Assembly (NCBI GenBank): GCA_016930675.1
Contig: JAFGGG010000009.1
Location: 1-64,000, forward strand
Direction of reading: 5' to 3'
Length of the DNA: 64,000 bases
Source of the DNA: Spirochaetales bacterium
Lineage (GTDB): Bacteria; Spirochaetota; Spirochaetia; SZUA-6; RPPD01
Positions 37,686 to 47,132 of this stretch are shown piece after piece. Made by a program: the position numbers and the translations under genes. Within the stretch, counting starts at the first letter, position 1. Every line of letters begins with the position of its first letter. The notes below the pieces were generated by a model, which saw only the letters and a program-made list of their open reading frames with translations, had not been told where the DNA came from and made no database searches.

Positions 37686-39980
37686 TTATCCTGATTCTTT
37701 TTTTTCTTCTTCCAGGGTGAGTTGTGCTAAAAGCAGATCCTGATTTTTTGCCATGTCAAGCAGTGCCACGGCGGTCCGCGAAAGCTCTTTACCTTGAACT
37801 TCAATTTCCTTTATCGACGAAGTTATCTCCTGAATACTCGACACATTATCTTTATTAAAGCTTTTTACATCACCCATGGTTTTTTTTACGATCTGCGAAG
37901 TGTCATTAATTTTTTCCATCACCTGAATGATAGCTTGAATCTCCTCTTTACTGTTCATAAGCAGAGCGGAAATATTTTCAAAAGAGTCCTTTGCCTTGTA
38001 TGCTCTCTCTAAATTATTGGCAACTTCGCCAATATTGTTTTTCGATTCTTTCACTACATACTGCATGCTCTTGAGGATCTCATTAATAATCTGCCTGATG
38101 TTTTCCACGGCGGCCGCCGACTGTCCGGCCAGCTCCCGCACCTCCTGAGCAACTACCGCGAAACCCTTACCCGCCTCTCCGGCCGTCGCCGCCTGGATCG
38201 AAGCGTTTATTGCCAGCACGTTGGTATTATCAGCAAAATCTTCGATGGTTTTTATAATCGTACTGATTTTAGCAAACCTTTCATTCAGATTAGTAATGGA
38301 TTCATTTATCCGTGTTATTGACTGCTGCAAGGTCTCTGCCGATTGATTGCTTTTAGTAATAGCACCCATTCCCTGCTGCGACTCCTGGGTTATATTTAGA
38401 ATCGAATCCGTAAACCGCTTGATGACATCATTGATATTGCCGATGCTTTGATTAAGCTCTTCAAGAGTAAGGTTTGTAGCCGTTACCTTATCTTCCTGTG
38501 ATTCAATCCCGCTTTGGATTTTCGTTATAGCACTCGTAATCTGAGTATTTGCTCTGTCGGATTCATCCGCAGCAGTCGCCAGATCCTGACTCTCATTCGT
38601 AAGAATATCGATGTTATCCGCGATATTTAGAATGAGTTCCCTAAGATTAAGGGGTTCGGCGATGTAGGTTGTTACCGGTACACCGGCATCCACGGCTTTA
38701 TTAATTTCCGGAACAATCCTGGGATCAAATACACATGTGGCGATACCGTGATATCCTTCCTTAACCATTTTTTGAATAGCAGGCGCGATAACCTCCACCT
38801 GACCAAAAATATCATATCCTTTAAATGCTTTCACAATATCCACTTTCACGTTTTTGAAAGCAAGTTTCCGTGCCGCGTCTTCACCCCCCTGCTTATTGAG
38901 CGCAAAGACATTATAATCATCAGGAATAATCAGTCCTAATTTTAACGGTTTATTGGACTTGCGTTCAACCGGAACCGCGAATTCGCTGTATTCATGATCC
39001 GTCAATTTTCTTGCCTGTTTACTTTCATCCCAATACTCGCGATAATTTTCCAGGGTACAGACAACGGGTGTCAGGTTGAGTTTCCGGCTGACCGGCTTCC
39101 AGTCCGCTTCTATTTTATTATACAGATGCACAAGCGAATTATAGGTCTGCGCCACCGCGTTTTGACCGATTATAATCGTAATCAGACCCTTTTTTAAATT
39201 CGCGATATTCTCATCATGAATATCATGGGTAACAATTCTGGCCTTATATTTTTGCTGTACCTTTTCCAAGACCTGGCAGGCCGCAAACGGAGTAAACCCG
39301 TCGGTCATATAGATCAGATCAACTGTAGGATACTGTTCAAGCAGGCCCGGTATCAACTCTTTTACTACAGATCTTATTCCCTGCCCTTCCACTATTCCCA
39401 GCACTTTTATGTTTGGAAAATGATCTTTTAAGAAATTGACACAGCCCTTGCAGCGCAGCACATGATTTACCTGCGTAAACATAGTGATAATAATAAGGAT
39501 CTGTCCTGTACCGTCCAAAGCCTGTGCAATGTGCTTACCCACAATCTGGCCTTCCTGGTAGCTGTTGTTGCCGGTAAAGCACAACCGCTTTGAAGGAACC
39601 GCGGTAATGGAGTTGATTTCCGAGAGGATATTGCTAATTAATTCTGCCTGAACTTTGTTTTCTGTTGAGTACTGGCGCTTTAAAAACGGGGCCACCGATA
39701 CGGCCAAATTACCCGCTCCGAATTCCGAAAGCGCTGTGGCTATTTCCTCAAGCTTCTGTTCCATAAGCGGGGCCTTGTCCTCTGTGTGTGTAAAATACTT
39801 TTTATAATAGTACAGCACGGCCAGCCAGCTTAATGTGCTTATCAGAATTAATATCATTTTTATTAATACTGTTTGCAGAAACGTGATAAAACTTAAAATT
39901 ATCAATGAAAAAAAAGTAAGCATTAAAGCACACAGAAAGAGAGGCAAAAGTAATTTACCGTCTAGCTTCGATTGAGACAT
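37686..39980 (-). CDS. Methyl-accepting chemotaxis protein with internal, permuted sugar-binding-like domain
   Basis: 764 residues. Two hydrophobic helices (about 10-36 and 38-58) with almost no loop between them leave no periplasmic domain. Residues 131-300 resemble the second half of a LacI/ribose-binding-protein fold ([38 protein letters not shown]), and residues 345-445 the first half ([45 protein letters not shown]), that is, in swapped order. Residues about 470-764 are the cytoplasmic signalling coiled coil with tip [20 protein letters not shown] and [19 protein letters not shown]. It should sense a cytoplasmic ligand and signal to CheA. The LacI gene is divergent. Confidence 0.85.
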   Translation of the reverse strand: MSQSKLDGKLLLPLFLCALMLTFFSLIILSFITFLQTVLIKMILILISTLSWLAVLYYYKKYFTHTEDKAPLMEQKLEEIATALSEFGAGNLAVSVAPFLKRQYSTENKVQAELISNILSEINSITAVPSKRLCFTGNNSYQEGQIVGKHIAQALDGTGQILIIITMFTQVNHVLRCKGCVNFLKDHFPNIKVLGIVEGQGIRSVVKELIPGLLEQYPTVDLIYMTDGFTPFAACQVLEKVQQKYKARIVTHDIHDENIANLKKGLITIIIGQNAVAQTYNSLVHLYNKIEADWKPVSRKLNLTPVVCTLENYREYWDESKQARKLTDHEYSEFAVPVERKSNKPLKLGLIIPDDYNVFALNKQGGEDAARKLAFKNVKVDIVKAFKGYDIFGQVEVIAPAIQKMVKEGYHGIATCVFDPRIVPEINKAVDAGVPVTTYIAEPLNLRELILNIADNIDILTNESQDLATAADESDRANTQITSAITKIQSGIESQEDKVTATNLTLEELNQSIGNINDVIKRFTDSILNITQESQQGMGAITKSNQSAETLQQSITRINESITNLNERFAKISTIIKTIEDFADNTNVLAINASIQAATAGEAGKGFAVVAQEVRELAGQSAAAVENIRQIINEILKSMQYVVKESKNNIGEVANNLERAYKAKDSFENISALLMNSKEEIQAIIQVMEKINDTSQIVKKTMGDVKSFNKDNVSSIQEITSSIKEIEVQGKELSRTAVALLDMAKNQDLLLAQLTLEEEKKESG

Positions 39981-40067
39981 CTATCCGTCATCTTCTTTCT
40001 TTGATTACTTTGTTTCTCCGCAAGCATATATAGCATAATATTTTTTCCTTGATATTACAAATAATTT

Positions 40068-40080
40068 TTATTGACAATAA
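40068..40080. promoter_or_regulatory. Palindrome TTATTGACAATAA between MCP and LacI genes
   Basis: A perfect 6-1-6 palindrome that overlaps a TTGACA. It sits in the shared region between the divergent MCP and LacI genes, so autoregulation is plausible. It lacks the central CG usual for LacI operators. Confidence 0.4.
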
Positions 40081-40083
40081 TCC

Positions 40084-40111
40084 TTGACATTAAAAACATC
40101 CGTACTATACC
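40084..40111 (+). promoter_or_regulatory. Promoter of the LacI gene, leaderless
   Basis: TTGACA (40084-40089), a 16-nt spacer and TATACC (40106-40111), 9 nt before the ATG at 40121. No Shine-Dalgarno sequence. Confidence 0.6.
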
Positions 40112-40120
40112 ATTGAATTA

Positions 40121-41161
40121 ATGAGTCTGCATAAAGATCATATTACGATTTACGATATCGCCAGAAGGGCGGGTGTTTCCGCGGCTACGGTTTCACGTGT
40201 TTTGAATAAGCATTTCAATGTCAGCACCGAAACAAGGGAACGGGTAGAAAAAATTATTCAGGAACAGCATTATGAGCCCAATGAGATCGCACGAACTCTG
40301 CACAACAGACTGTCCCGCACAATCGGGCTTTTGGTACAGTCTCTCAACAACCCGTTCTTTGTGAAAATCTGTAATGAAGCGGAGGAGTACTGTGATAACA
40401 TCGGATATACCCTCTTAATCGGCATTACCAGCAATGATTTTCAAAAAGAGAGCAAGCTGCTCAACACCTTTTTAAAAAAACAGGTGGACGGATTCATTCT
40501 GCTGGGAGGGAGAGCCAATGAGTTTCATCCGGACAAAGAGATGATCGCTGAGATGGATCTCATGTCAAAACATGTTCCCATTGTGTTTATTAACGGCGGA
40601 GTGGGCTTTAAAAACTGTTTTGTTGTGAATACAGATGAAGCCATGGCTTTTGACAGCATTATGAAGTATCTTTTTTCCTGCGGACATAAAAAAATCGGCC
40701 TTATTACAGGGCAAAGAAACCTCTGGACCACCGATGAAAAAGTAAGGATCTATAAAGAAAATCTAAAAAAGAATCGTTACGGACTGCAAGAGGACTGGAT
40801 TGTTTCCGGGGAATATACCATAGAAAGCGGAGAGCAGTGCATGAATAAAATATTATCCCGGAAAAAACTCCCCACAGCGGTAGCCTGCACGAATGATATT
40901 CTGGCTATCGGCGCGATGAGAGCTGTCTTACATAAAGGTTTAAAGATCCCTGAGGACGTAAGTATTACCGGATTCGACGATATCTTCATGGCCGCGGAGT
41001 TCATCCCCCCTCTTACAACCATACGTCAAAATTATTCATTGCTTGCAGCTCATGCCGTGCGGACTATAATCGATTATATTGAAGGTAAAGAGATAGAAAA
41101 AAAGATCATCATCAAGGCCGAATTAATTGTAAGAGATTCCTGCGCTTCCCCGCGAAATTAA
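40121..41161 (+). CDS. LacI/GalR-family transcriptional regulator
   Basis: 346 residues. The N-terminal HTH (7-32: ITIYDIARRAGVSAATVSRV) and hinge helix (PNEIARTLHNRLS) are canonical, followed by a periplasmic-binding-protein-like effector domain (IGLLVQSLNNPFF, FILLGGRANEF, TGFDDIFMAAEFIPPLTTIRQ). It should repress a carbohydrate regulon in the absence of its sugar. Candidate targets are itself, the divergent MCP, or the GH16 gene with two LacI-type sites at 57.8 kb; none is proven. Confidence 0.93.
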   Translation: MSLHKDHITIYDIARRAGVSAATVSRVLNKHFNVSTETRERVEKIIQEQHYEPNEIARTLHNRLSRTIGLLVQSLNNPFFVKICNEAEEYCDNIGYTLLIGITSNDFQKESKLLNTFLKKQVDGFILLGGRANEFHPDKEMIAEMDLMSKHVPIVFINGGVGFKNCFVVNTDEAMAFDSIMKYLFSCGHKKIGLITGQRNLWTTDEKVRIYKENLKKNRYGLQEDWIVSGEYTIESGEQCMNKILSRKKLPTAVACTNDILAIGAMRAVLHKGLKIPEDVSITGFDDIFMAAEFIPPLTTIRQNYSLLAAHAVRTIIDYIEGKEIEKKIIIKAELIVRDSCASPRN

Positions 41162-41209
41162 AGCAGATACTTAAAAATCTGTTCGCCCTGCAGGTCTGCC
41201 TCACGTCAC

Positions 41210-41521
41210 TTATTTATTGGTAAAGAAGAATACACTGTTGCCTTTATATGCCAGAACCGCATTATGAGGTTTACCTATGTTTTTCCAGATCTTTTCATTA
41301 ATACTCACCGTACCTGAATGACATTTATTATCCAAAACCAGATAGCCGTGCACATACGCTTCATTGTCGATTACGCTTTTTTCCTGGGCGTTTAAATATA
41401 TGGCACATGATTTGTTTTTATCGGTCAGACCCAAATCAAAACCGTCATTGGGATGAATGACAATCCTGTTTTTAGGGAGAGAGAAATCGGTATAGACTCT
41501 TAAAGAACTTGTTTTCTTCAT
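41210..41521 (-). CDS. Hypothetical small protein
   Basis: 103 residues, no signal peptide, mixed alpha/beta composition, ending LAYKGNSVFFFTNK. No family is recognised. A TATAAT-like hexamer lies about 30 nt before the ATG. It is convergent with the LacI gene and stands 67 nt downstream of the methyltransferase gene on the same strand. Confidence 0.5.
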   Translation of the reverse strand: MKKTSSLRVYTDFSLPKNRIVIHPNDGFDLGLTDKNKSCAIYLNAQEKSVIDNEAYVHGYLVLDNKCHSGTVSINEKIWKNIGKPHNAVLAYKGNSVFFFTNK

Positions 41522-41588
41522 CCTTAAAAGCTCATTTTCTGATATCTATTATAGTTGCTTTAAATTAAAATTGGAAATATTTTTTAAA

Positions 41589-42410
41589 TTAGTTTTTGTA
41601 GGCAACCGCCATAATATGGGGGCTGGCTCCGATCAATGTCGGTTCACATTCAAGACGTTGAATTATATCTAATAGAAATTCCCGATACTCTGTGGTATTC
41701 CAGCTAACATCAAGATCACGCATCATGTAGCTTATGCCTTCAATACCAATGGTGGCTTCATGCTGAAAACCGGCCTGTTCTATCTCGGAACGCAGCTCTT
41801 GCGGATGCTGAAAATAGGCATCGGTGAAGTAGAGTTCATTTCCGGTGGGATTCCGATGCTGACCATCCTTTAAATCATGCTGCATAATTTCTCTAAACTC
41901 AGGATCTTTATAGTAACCGGAGTGCAGGCCGTCGATGGCAGAGGCATATCGGGAAATAATGACCGCAAAAAGCACTCCGCCCTTTTTTAATACCCTGTAA
42001 GCTTCTTTTAATGCCTTGATACGATCATGAACCTTTCCTAGATGATATAATGGCCCCATTAAAAGCAGCGCATCGGCAAATGAATCTCTGAAAGGAAGTT
42101 GTCTGGCATCACCCAAACTACAACTGGCTATCTCAGCACCCTTTTGAAGTACAGAAGCCTGCTTTGCCTGTTCAAGATGTTTGGGTACCGGATCAATGAG
42201 ATGCACCTCATACCCAAGACCCGCGAGCCAGCAGGAATATCTGCCCGCAGCTCCGCCTACATCCAGTATCACTGAGGGTGCTCCAGGTAAATAGCGTGCT
42301 ATTATCTGCTGCGAGCGCACAAACTCAATTTGCCCAAAACAACTTTCCAGCCTGTCTTTTTCATTAAAACCGCCATAATAATCGGTTATTTTTTTAATCG
42401 GGTCCGTCAT
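41589..42410 (-). CDS. Class I SAM-dependent methyltransferase
   Basis: 273 residues. Motif I VILDVGGAAGRYSCWLAG (near 47-64), acidic loop VHLIDPVPKHL, and DALLLMGPLYHL are typical of the Methyltransf_11/25 groups. The substrate is unknown. It overlaps the upstream lipoprotein gene by 4 nt (ATGA). Confidence 0.85.
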   Translation of the reverse strand: MTDPIKKITDYYGGFNEKDRLESCFGQIEFVRSQQIIARYLPGAPSVILDVGGAAGRYSCWLAGLGYEVHLIDPVPKHLEQAKQASVLQKGAEIASCSLGDARQLPFRDSFADALLLMGPLYHLGKVHDRIKALKEAYRVLKKGGVLFAVIISRYASAIDGLHSGYYKDPEFREIMQHDLKDGQHRNPTGNELYFTDAYFQHPQELRSEIEQAGFQHEATIGIEGISYMMRDLDVSWNTTEYREFLLDIIQRLECEPTLIGASPHIMAVAYKN

Positions 42411-43081
42411 CTGTTACTTCCGCTTTGCTTATTATTTAATATAAGAATGCCGTCAATTGAATAGCCATCATACTCTTTACTCTCATCAAACAGCGCACCA
42501 ATATTGTATTCCGTGTCTTGCCAACTGCTCCAGCCGTTTATTACAAAATACATGTTTTCATATCTGTAATATACTTTAATTTTGCGGCCCTGCAGGCTGC
42601 GGAAGCTGCGGTTTCCTATTGAGAGGATCTGCGCGTTTTCATAATCACTCTGCTTAAGCACAATCTCCTCACATTCCCTGTTCTCAATATCTATCGCTAT
42701 AGTAAAATTATATTTCTCAATGAAATATACAAGCACATCGTTTTTCACATTTATAGTTAATCCTTTAAACAGTTCCGAAATCGTATTCAGTGCATCCGCT
42801 ATCTCATCGGCAGTTTCGTAATCAATGGGAATGAAACTGGCAAGTTCTTGAGCCTCGATTATTCCCTCGGCGGAAACCACACACAGACTTAAGTATACGG
42901 GCATATACCAGGATGCCCCCATCGGATTTGCCGAAGATCTTGTTTTACACAATATCTGCCCCGAACTATTGCGGGCAATGGGAATTATACTGACGGAAAT
43001 ATCAGACGGGCCTGTGGAAAACAGCGGCCGGCAGCTTAAACAGGCAACCAGCACAATCATTAATTTATATTTTATATTCAT
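42407..43081 (-). CDS. Putative lipoprotein of unknown function
   Basis: 224 residues from the ATG at 43081; an ATG 12 nt earlier is also in frame, but its own GGAG is well placed as ribosome-binding site for the second ATG (6-nt spacing). The signal sequence ends in ACLSC. The mature part is beta-rich and has no recognised domain. It lies directly downstream of a leucine-rich-like fragment. Confidence 0.6.
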   Translation of the reverse strand: MNIKYKLMIVLVACLSCRPLFSTGPSDISVSIIPIARNSSGQILCKTRSSANPMGASWYMPVYLSLCVVSAEGIIEAQELASFIPIDYETADEIADALNTISELFKGLTINVKNDVLVYFIEKYNFTIAIDIENRECEEIVLKQSDYENAQILSIGNRSFRSLQGRKIKVYYRYENMYFVINGWSSWQDTEYNIGALFDESKEYDGYSIDGILILNNKQSGSNR

Positions 43082-43092
43082 ATTATACTCCA

Positions 43093-43468
43093 TTATAGCG
43101 TCTGGCAGCTTATTTTCAATTGATTTTTGTTGATTACCTCAATACTTAATGTATTGTCCATTACTGTTATATATCCTGTTATAACAGTTAGTAATTGTGC
43201 ATTATCCATTATACGCAATGATCCAGCCTTGGTTAACTGGGGAAGCGAGATTGTGGTTAACAGATCGTTATAGGATATTGACAAACTGCCAATCGAAGAC
43301 ATATTGGGCAGTGACAGTGAGACAAGTTTATCCGCATTTCTAATACGCATCACCGTAAAATCACTTACAAACGAGGAGAGATCCAATACGGAAAGTTCGG
43401 GATTATCAATTCTTCGAATTTTATTGATTATCCTCTCTTTTTTAGAATATTTCCATGATTATTATTTT
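43093..43468 (-). pseudogene. 5'-truncated receptor-L/leucine-rich-like repeat protein
   Basis: The frame is open from 43468 to a TAA at 43093-43095 but holds no ATG; the first usable start is TTG 43386. Repeats of about 22 residues (VSLSLPNMSSIGSLSISYND, LTTISLPQLTKAGSLRIMDN) resemble receptor-L-domain or leucine-rich repeats. One more unit, IRRIDNPELSVLDLSSF, is encoded upstream of the TTG, so the coding repeat extends past any good start. A remnant of a larger surface protein is the simplest reading. It overlaps the next gene's first ATG by TAATG. Confidence 0.55.
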
Positions 43469-43506
43469 ATCTGAAGGTTACAGCCGGCGGTAAAGGAGTA
43501 AAAAGC

Positions 43507-43692
43507 GTGAAACCAGCGGTATTATATTACTCAGAAACAGGAAATCCTGAAGTTCTGGGCTGGCTTAAAAAGAACAGGCCTGAAGCATATAAAACCGCTG
43601 TTACTGCAAAAGGCAAACCCGATGATACAGACTATGAAAATGTGGAATCATGGGTAAAGCAACTGTATCAAACCATATTATCTGACTTTTAA
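43507..43692 (+). CDS. Small protein upstream of the DJ-1-like gene
   Basis: 61 residues, GTG start with AAAGGAG 8-9 nt upstream. It begins MKPAVLYYSETGNPEVLGWL and is not recognised. The ribosome-binding site and the 13-nt spacing to the next gene's ATG support a real, co-transcribed gene, perhaps a partner of the DJ-1-like protein. Confidence 0.55.
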   Translation: MKPAVLYYSETGNPEVLGWLKKNRPEAYKTAVTAKGKPDDTDYENVESWVKQLYQTILSDF

Positions 43693-43705
43693 AGGAGGAG
43701 TACCT

Positions 43706-44290
43706 ATGGGAATCATTGCCTGCTATATTTATGATGAAATGGTGGATTGGGAGGTTACATATGCCTGTCATATACTGTCTCAAGGGCCAGGTGATAAACA
43801 GAAACAAATTACTACCATATCGACAGATGGATCCGACATAAGAAGTTGCTCCGGACTGCGCTTTGTAGCGGAAACTCGCGTAAGAAATATTATAGAGCAG
43901 CCCGCAGTTGAAGGCTTAATTATTCCGGAGGGTTTTTGCCACGAAGACTGTGAGGAGCTCTCTACGCTTATAAGAATACTGTATAAACAGGAGAAGCTGT
44001 TGGCCGCGATTTGTGCCGGACCCATTTTTCTGGCCCGTGCCGGAGTATTGAAAGATGTACACTATACAACTATGCTTGCGGAAGAATTTTTTACCATCCA
44101 AAAAATAGCGGATCCGTTTCCCCGACAAAATTATACAGCTAAAGACATTGTGTGGGACAAGAATGTTTTAACGGCAAAATTCAACGCCTTTCTTGAATTC
44201 GGAGTGGAAATATGCGACCGGTTCGGTTTTTTCAACAGCCCTGCCGAGAAAAAAGAAAGTTTACAGGTGTTTAAAACGGTCAGGTGTTAG
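43706..44290 (+). CDS. DJ-1/PfpI-family protein
   Basis: 194 residues. Glu16 (EMVDWE), then Cys103 in LLAAICAGPIFLARAGVL, the nucleophile elbow of the DJ-1/PfpI superfamily. The next residue is Ala, not the His that completes the catalytic triad of PfpI-type proteases, so a redox or glyoxalase-like role is likelier than proteolysis. AAAGGAGGAG precedes the ATG. Confidence 0.82.
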   Translation: MGIIACYIYDEMVDWEVTYACHILSQGPGDKQKQITTISTDGSDIRSCSGLRFVAETRVRNIIEQPAVEGLIIPEGFCHEDCEELSTLIRILYKQEKLLAAICAGPIFLARAGVLKDVHYTTMLAEEFFTIQKIADPFPRQNYTAKDIVWDKNVLTAKFNAFLEFGVEICDRFGFFNSPAEKKESLQVFKTVRC

Positions 44291-45291
44291 CAGAACCGCT
44301 TAAATATCCTGCAAATTGCCAAACTAATCCATAGCTGAACCTGTTTTGCCTTTTCGGTCACAGTTGCTTTATGTATTGCGGAATAGGAGTTTTTCCATAA
44401 ACCGCTGGGCTGCTGATGCTCAAGCAGCCAATCCAATCCTCTTTTAATATCCTTGTCGTCTTTGGCAAAATCTAATCGCCAAAGAGAATCGAGCGCCGAG
44501 ACCAGATTATTCCACCAAAAGGGAAAATTGAAGTTTACCCAGTTATCCGGGTGCTGGTATGAAGTATAGAAGTCTTTTTGAAAGAACTTTGATTTTAATA
44601 GATGTGCGGCATGCCGGGCCGCTTCCGATTTGCTGTATTCAGGATGAGCCGCGAAGGCCCGGATTACCATCCCGGTCCAATGCGGAGATGACGGTTTTGT
44701 CCGGTCATGTTCCTGCAGCGGTTCCGTAACCTCAGAGACAAGTTTATACAGTTTTTTTCTTGGTAAAAACAGTGTCTGGAAAGGAGCGCCGACCCAACCT
44801 CCGTCGTCCTGTCTCATCTTAAGTAGCCATTGGAATCCCTTTTCGATTCGGGGATCATTCTGATAACCGGCCTGAATTAAAAGCCCCATTATGGCACCGG
44901 AATAGTACATGGCGTACTGGCCGGCTAAAAAACCCCGGAAATCACCTTCGTCTGTTTGACAGGAAAATAAATATTCGGCGGCCTTTTCAACAGCCGGAAC
45001 TTTATTTGTAAACTCATATTTCTGAATGAGAAAACGAAACTGTTTCCATGTCTCTATCAGACTATAATTAACATCCGGATATTTATATTGATTTTGATTA
45101 GTTGATTTGAATGAACCATCGGACTGCTGTTTTTTAAACAGTTTTTGTACTTCCGTCAGCTGCCATATTGTATCGATAGGTTCTACTTGTTTTCGCATAA
45201 GATCACGTTGGGCAAAATAGTTAAGAGCATAATCATCAGACTGCAAGAGAGGTTCAAGAGGATTATATGTAAATTGATTCAACCATGTCAT
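44287..45291 (-). CDS. Terpenoid-cyclase/prenyltransferase-fold (alpha-toroid) protein
   Basis: 334 residues with repeats such as YLFSCQTDEGDFRGFLAGQY, GFQWLLKMRQDDGGWVGAP and GLDWLLEHQQPSGLWKN. They follow the QW-like pattern of alpha/alpha toroids of squalene-hopene cyclases and prenyltransferases. The DxDD acid motif of cyclases is not seen, so it may be a non-catalytic or different enzyme. It overlaps the DJ-1-like gene tail by 4 nt in convergent orientation. Confidence 0.7.
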   Translation of the reverse strand: MTWLNQFTYNPLEPLLQSDDYALNYFAQRDLMRKQVEPIDTIWQLTEVQKLFKKQQSDGSFKSTNQNQYKYPDVNYSLIETWKQFRFLIQKYEFTNKVPAVEKAAEYLFSCQTDEGDFRGFLAGQYAMYYSGAIMGLLIQAGYQNDPRIEKGFQWLLKMRQDDGGWVGAPFQTLFLPRKKLYKLVSEVTEPLQEHDRTKPSSPHWTGMVIRAFAAHPEYSKSEAARHAAHLLKSKFFQKDFYTSYQHPDNWVNFNFPFWWNNLVSALDSLWRLDFAKDDKDIKRGLDWLLEHQQPSGLWKNSYSAIHKATVTEKAKQVQLWISLAICRIFKRFC

Positions 45292-45358
45292 AATGCAACA
45301 AGCGAATTATAATATTTTTTTTAAGCTATGCACAACATGTATCCTTGCCTCTGTTTGC

Positions 45359-46051
45359 TTATATGATCGCATTTTCCATAAAACTGAAATATTCGGTTTT
45401 ACCTAAAATTATGTGATCCATCACTTCTATACCGATAATCTCACCTGCTTCCACAAGACGCCGGGTAACGCAAACATCCTCCACGCTCGGTTTACAATTT
45501 CCGGACGGATGATTGTGAACCAAAAACACGCCTTTGGCACGGTCGGTTATGGCGTCTACAAAAACTTCTCTGGGATGGATCAGACTTTGATTGAGAGTCC
45601 CGATAAACACAACCCGCTTTTTTATCAGGCGCGATCCACCGTCAATTGTAACGGTCAAAAAATGCTCCTGCTTTTTGCTGCATAACTCTGCCACAAAAGG
45701 CATGAGGTCGTGCGGTGAACTGATTGCGTGTTTATCTTTAACCAGATATCGTCGTGCCAACTCAAAAACCGCTGTTAGCTGAGCAGCTTTTACCGGTCCA
45801 ACCCCCTGTATGGTTTGTAATTCATCCATCCGGTTTATGGTATCAAAGTCATTGCGCATTTTTAGTGCGATCTCTTCGGCTACCGCACATACATCTTTAC
45901 CCTTTATTCCGTTGCCTAGTAAAACGGATATCAGCTCCTGATCCGAAAGGCACGAAGCGCCCCTTTGGATAAGTTTTTCACGCGGCCGGTCGTAGACAGG
46001 TATCTTTTTCAATCTTTTAACTATTTTTCCATTACGCCTTATACTTAACAC
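45359..46051 (-). CDS. radC: RadC-family JAB-domain protein
   Basis: 230 residues. An N-terminal helix-hairpin-helix (TIQGVGPVKAAQLTAVFELARR) precedes the JAMM metal site (HNHPSGNCKPSVED, with Glu in the earlier strand). Despite the name, a DNA-repair role of RadC is doubtful. Start is GTG; a TTGACT-17-TAAACT promoter on the minus strand (46086-46058) ends 6 nt before it. Confidence 0.9.
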   Translation of the reverse strand: MLSIRRNGKIVKRLKKIPVYDRPREKLIQRGASCLSDQELISVLLGNGIKGKDVCAVAEEIALKMRNDFDTINRMDELQTIQGVGPVKAAQLTAVFELARRYLVKDKHAISSPHDLMPFVAELCSKKQEHFLTVTIDGGSRLIKKRVVFIGTLNQSLIHPREVFVDAITDRAKGVFLVHNHPSGNCKPSVEDVCVTRRLVEAGEIIGIEVMDHIILGKTEYFSFMENAII

Positions 46052-46057
46052 ATGTTT

Positions 46058-46086
46058 AGTTTAATAACAATAATACAAGTAGTCAA
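46058..46086 (-). promoter_or_regulatory. Leaderless promoter of radC
   Basis: TTGACT (46086-46081), a 17-nt spacer and TAAACT (46063-46058), 6 nt before the GTG. No Shine-Dalgarno sequence. Confidence 0.5.
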
Positions 46087-46101
46087 TACGAAATTATAAT
46101 T

Positions 46102-46461
46102 TTAGCAATACAAAATTCTCGTGATTGCTTTTTTCAATTCTTTTACATCAATAGGCTTTTCAAAGAATTTATACACGCCAAGGCGGGCAAGCTTGTCTTC
46201 ATTTCCCGTCAATCCGCCCGACATCACAATAAGGGGAATTTCCGGGTACTGCTTTGTCAGCTTTTTTATTAGCTCCGCCTCCTGCATATCCGGTATATGA
46301 AAGTCCGTAATAATGACGTCATAGGTATTAGTTTGAACCAATTGTAATGCCCGGCCTCCGCAATCGGCGGTATCTGTTTGGCAGACCGGAAACAACAGAT
46401 GTCTTTTTAAAAGCGATCGCATTATTTCGCTGTCATCAACCACCAGTATTCTTTTTTGCAT
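46102..46461 (-). CDS. Single-domain response regulator (CheY-like)
   Basis: 119 residues, receiver domain only. Asp9-Asp10, phosphoacceptor Asp53 in VIITDFHIPD, Ser81 in VMSGG and Lys102 in FFEKPID are all present. AAGGAG lies 11 nt before the ATG. No partner kinase is next to it; a role in motility or in a phosphorelay is possible. Confidence 0.9.
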   Translation of the reverse strand: MQKRILVVDDSEIMRSLLKRHLLFPVCQTDTADCGGRALQLVQTNTYDVIITDFHIPDMQEAELIKKLTKQYPEIPLIVMSGGLTGNEDKLARLGVYKFFEKPIDVKELKKAITRILYC

Positions 46462-46577
46462 TTTACTTTTTCTCCTTTTACACTTTATATCAGGATACCA
46501 CTATCAGTTGTGCTTTACAATAGTTTTGCACATTTTTTAATTGGTAGATGTTTTTAGGATTTCATAGTAGAAAAAAA

Positions 46578-46583
46578 TACTAT
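46578..46583 (+). promoter_or_regulatory. -10 element of the XRE gene, leaderless
   Basis: TACTAT ends 10 nt before the ATG at 46594. No Shine-Dalgarno sequence and no good -35. Confidence 0.35.
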
Positions 46584-46593
46584 ATAGAAAATT

Positions 46594-46980
46594 ATGAATC
46601 TTGTTTATTTAGGCGAGATAATAAAACAACTCCGCAGGCAACTTGGTATGACGCAAAGTCAGCTGGCAGAAAAAATTAATATATCCTATCAGCAGCTTCA
46701 AAAGTATGAAAAGGGTGAATCACAGATAGGCCTTCAGCGCTATCTTGAAATAGCCAAAGCTTTGGAAACCGCACCCCATGTTCTGCTTGAAAAACTTATT
46801 TCCCAAAACATCTCAGAACCTGAAATACAGTATACTTCAGATAAAACCCAGCAGTTAAAAGTAACGCCTGAAGAAAAGAAACTCATCGCCTATTTTAGAA
46901 ATATTAAAGACAAAGAAGTAAAAAACAATCTCATAAAGTTATTTAAATCAGTATCAGAATCCGATTCTCAAGAAGAGTAA
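46594..46980 (+). CDS. XRE-family HTH transcriptional regulator
   Basis: 128 residues. An HTH_3 domain covers 5-60 (IIKQLRRQLGMTQSQLAEKI, YQQLQKYEKGESQIGLQRYL). The helical C-terminal tail from about 85 resembles a dimerisation segment. The target is unknown; no toxin is adjacent. Confidence 0.88.
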   Translation: MNLVYLGEIIKQLRRQLGMTQSQLAEKINISYQQLQKYEKGESQIGLQRYLEIAKALETAPHVLLEKLISQNISEPEIQYTSDKTQQLKVTPEEKKLIAYFRNIKDKEVKNNLIKLFKSVSESDSQEE

Positions 46981-47132
46981 TTACAATAGGTTTTACAATG
47001 TCAACCAAGCCCTTTACATGAGAGGCAAGAAACATATGGATACCCGTATATGGGATTCCTGCGCGCGCTATACATTGTCTTCTGTTATTGATTAATCCGG
47101 AACAGGCAAATCAATACTTCAAGACAAGTTTT

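Noticed and set aside
45359-46051. RadC as a marker of a defence or mobile island
   Set aside because: The neighbours are ordinary chromosomal genes with similar codon use; no integrase or restriction genes nearby.
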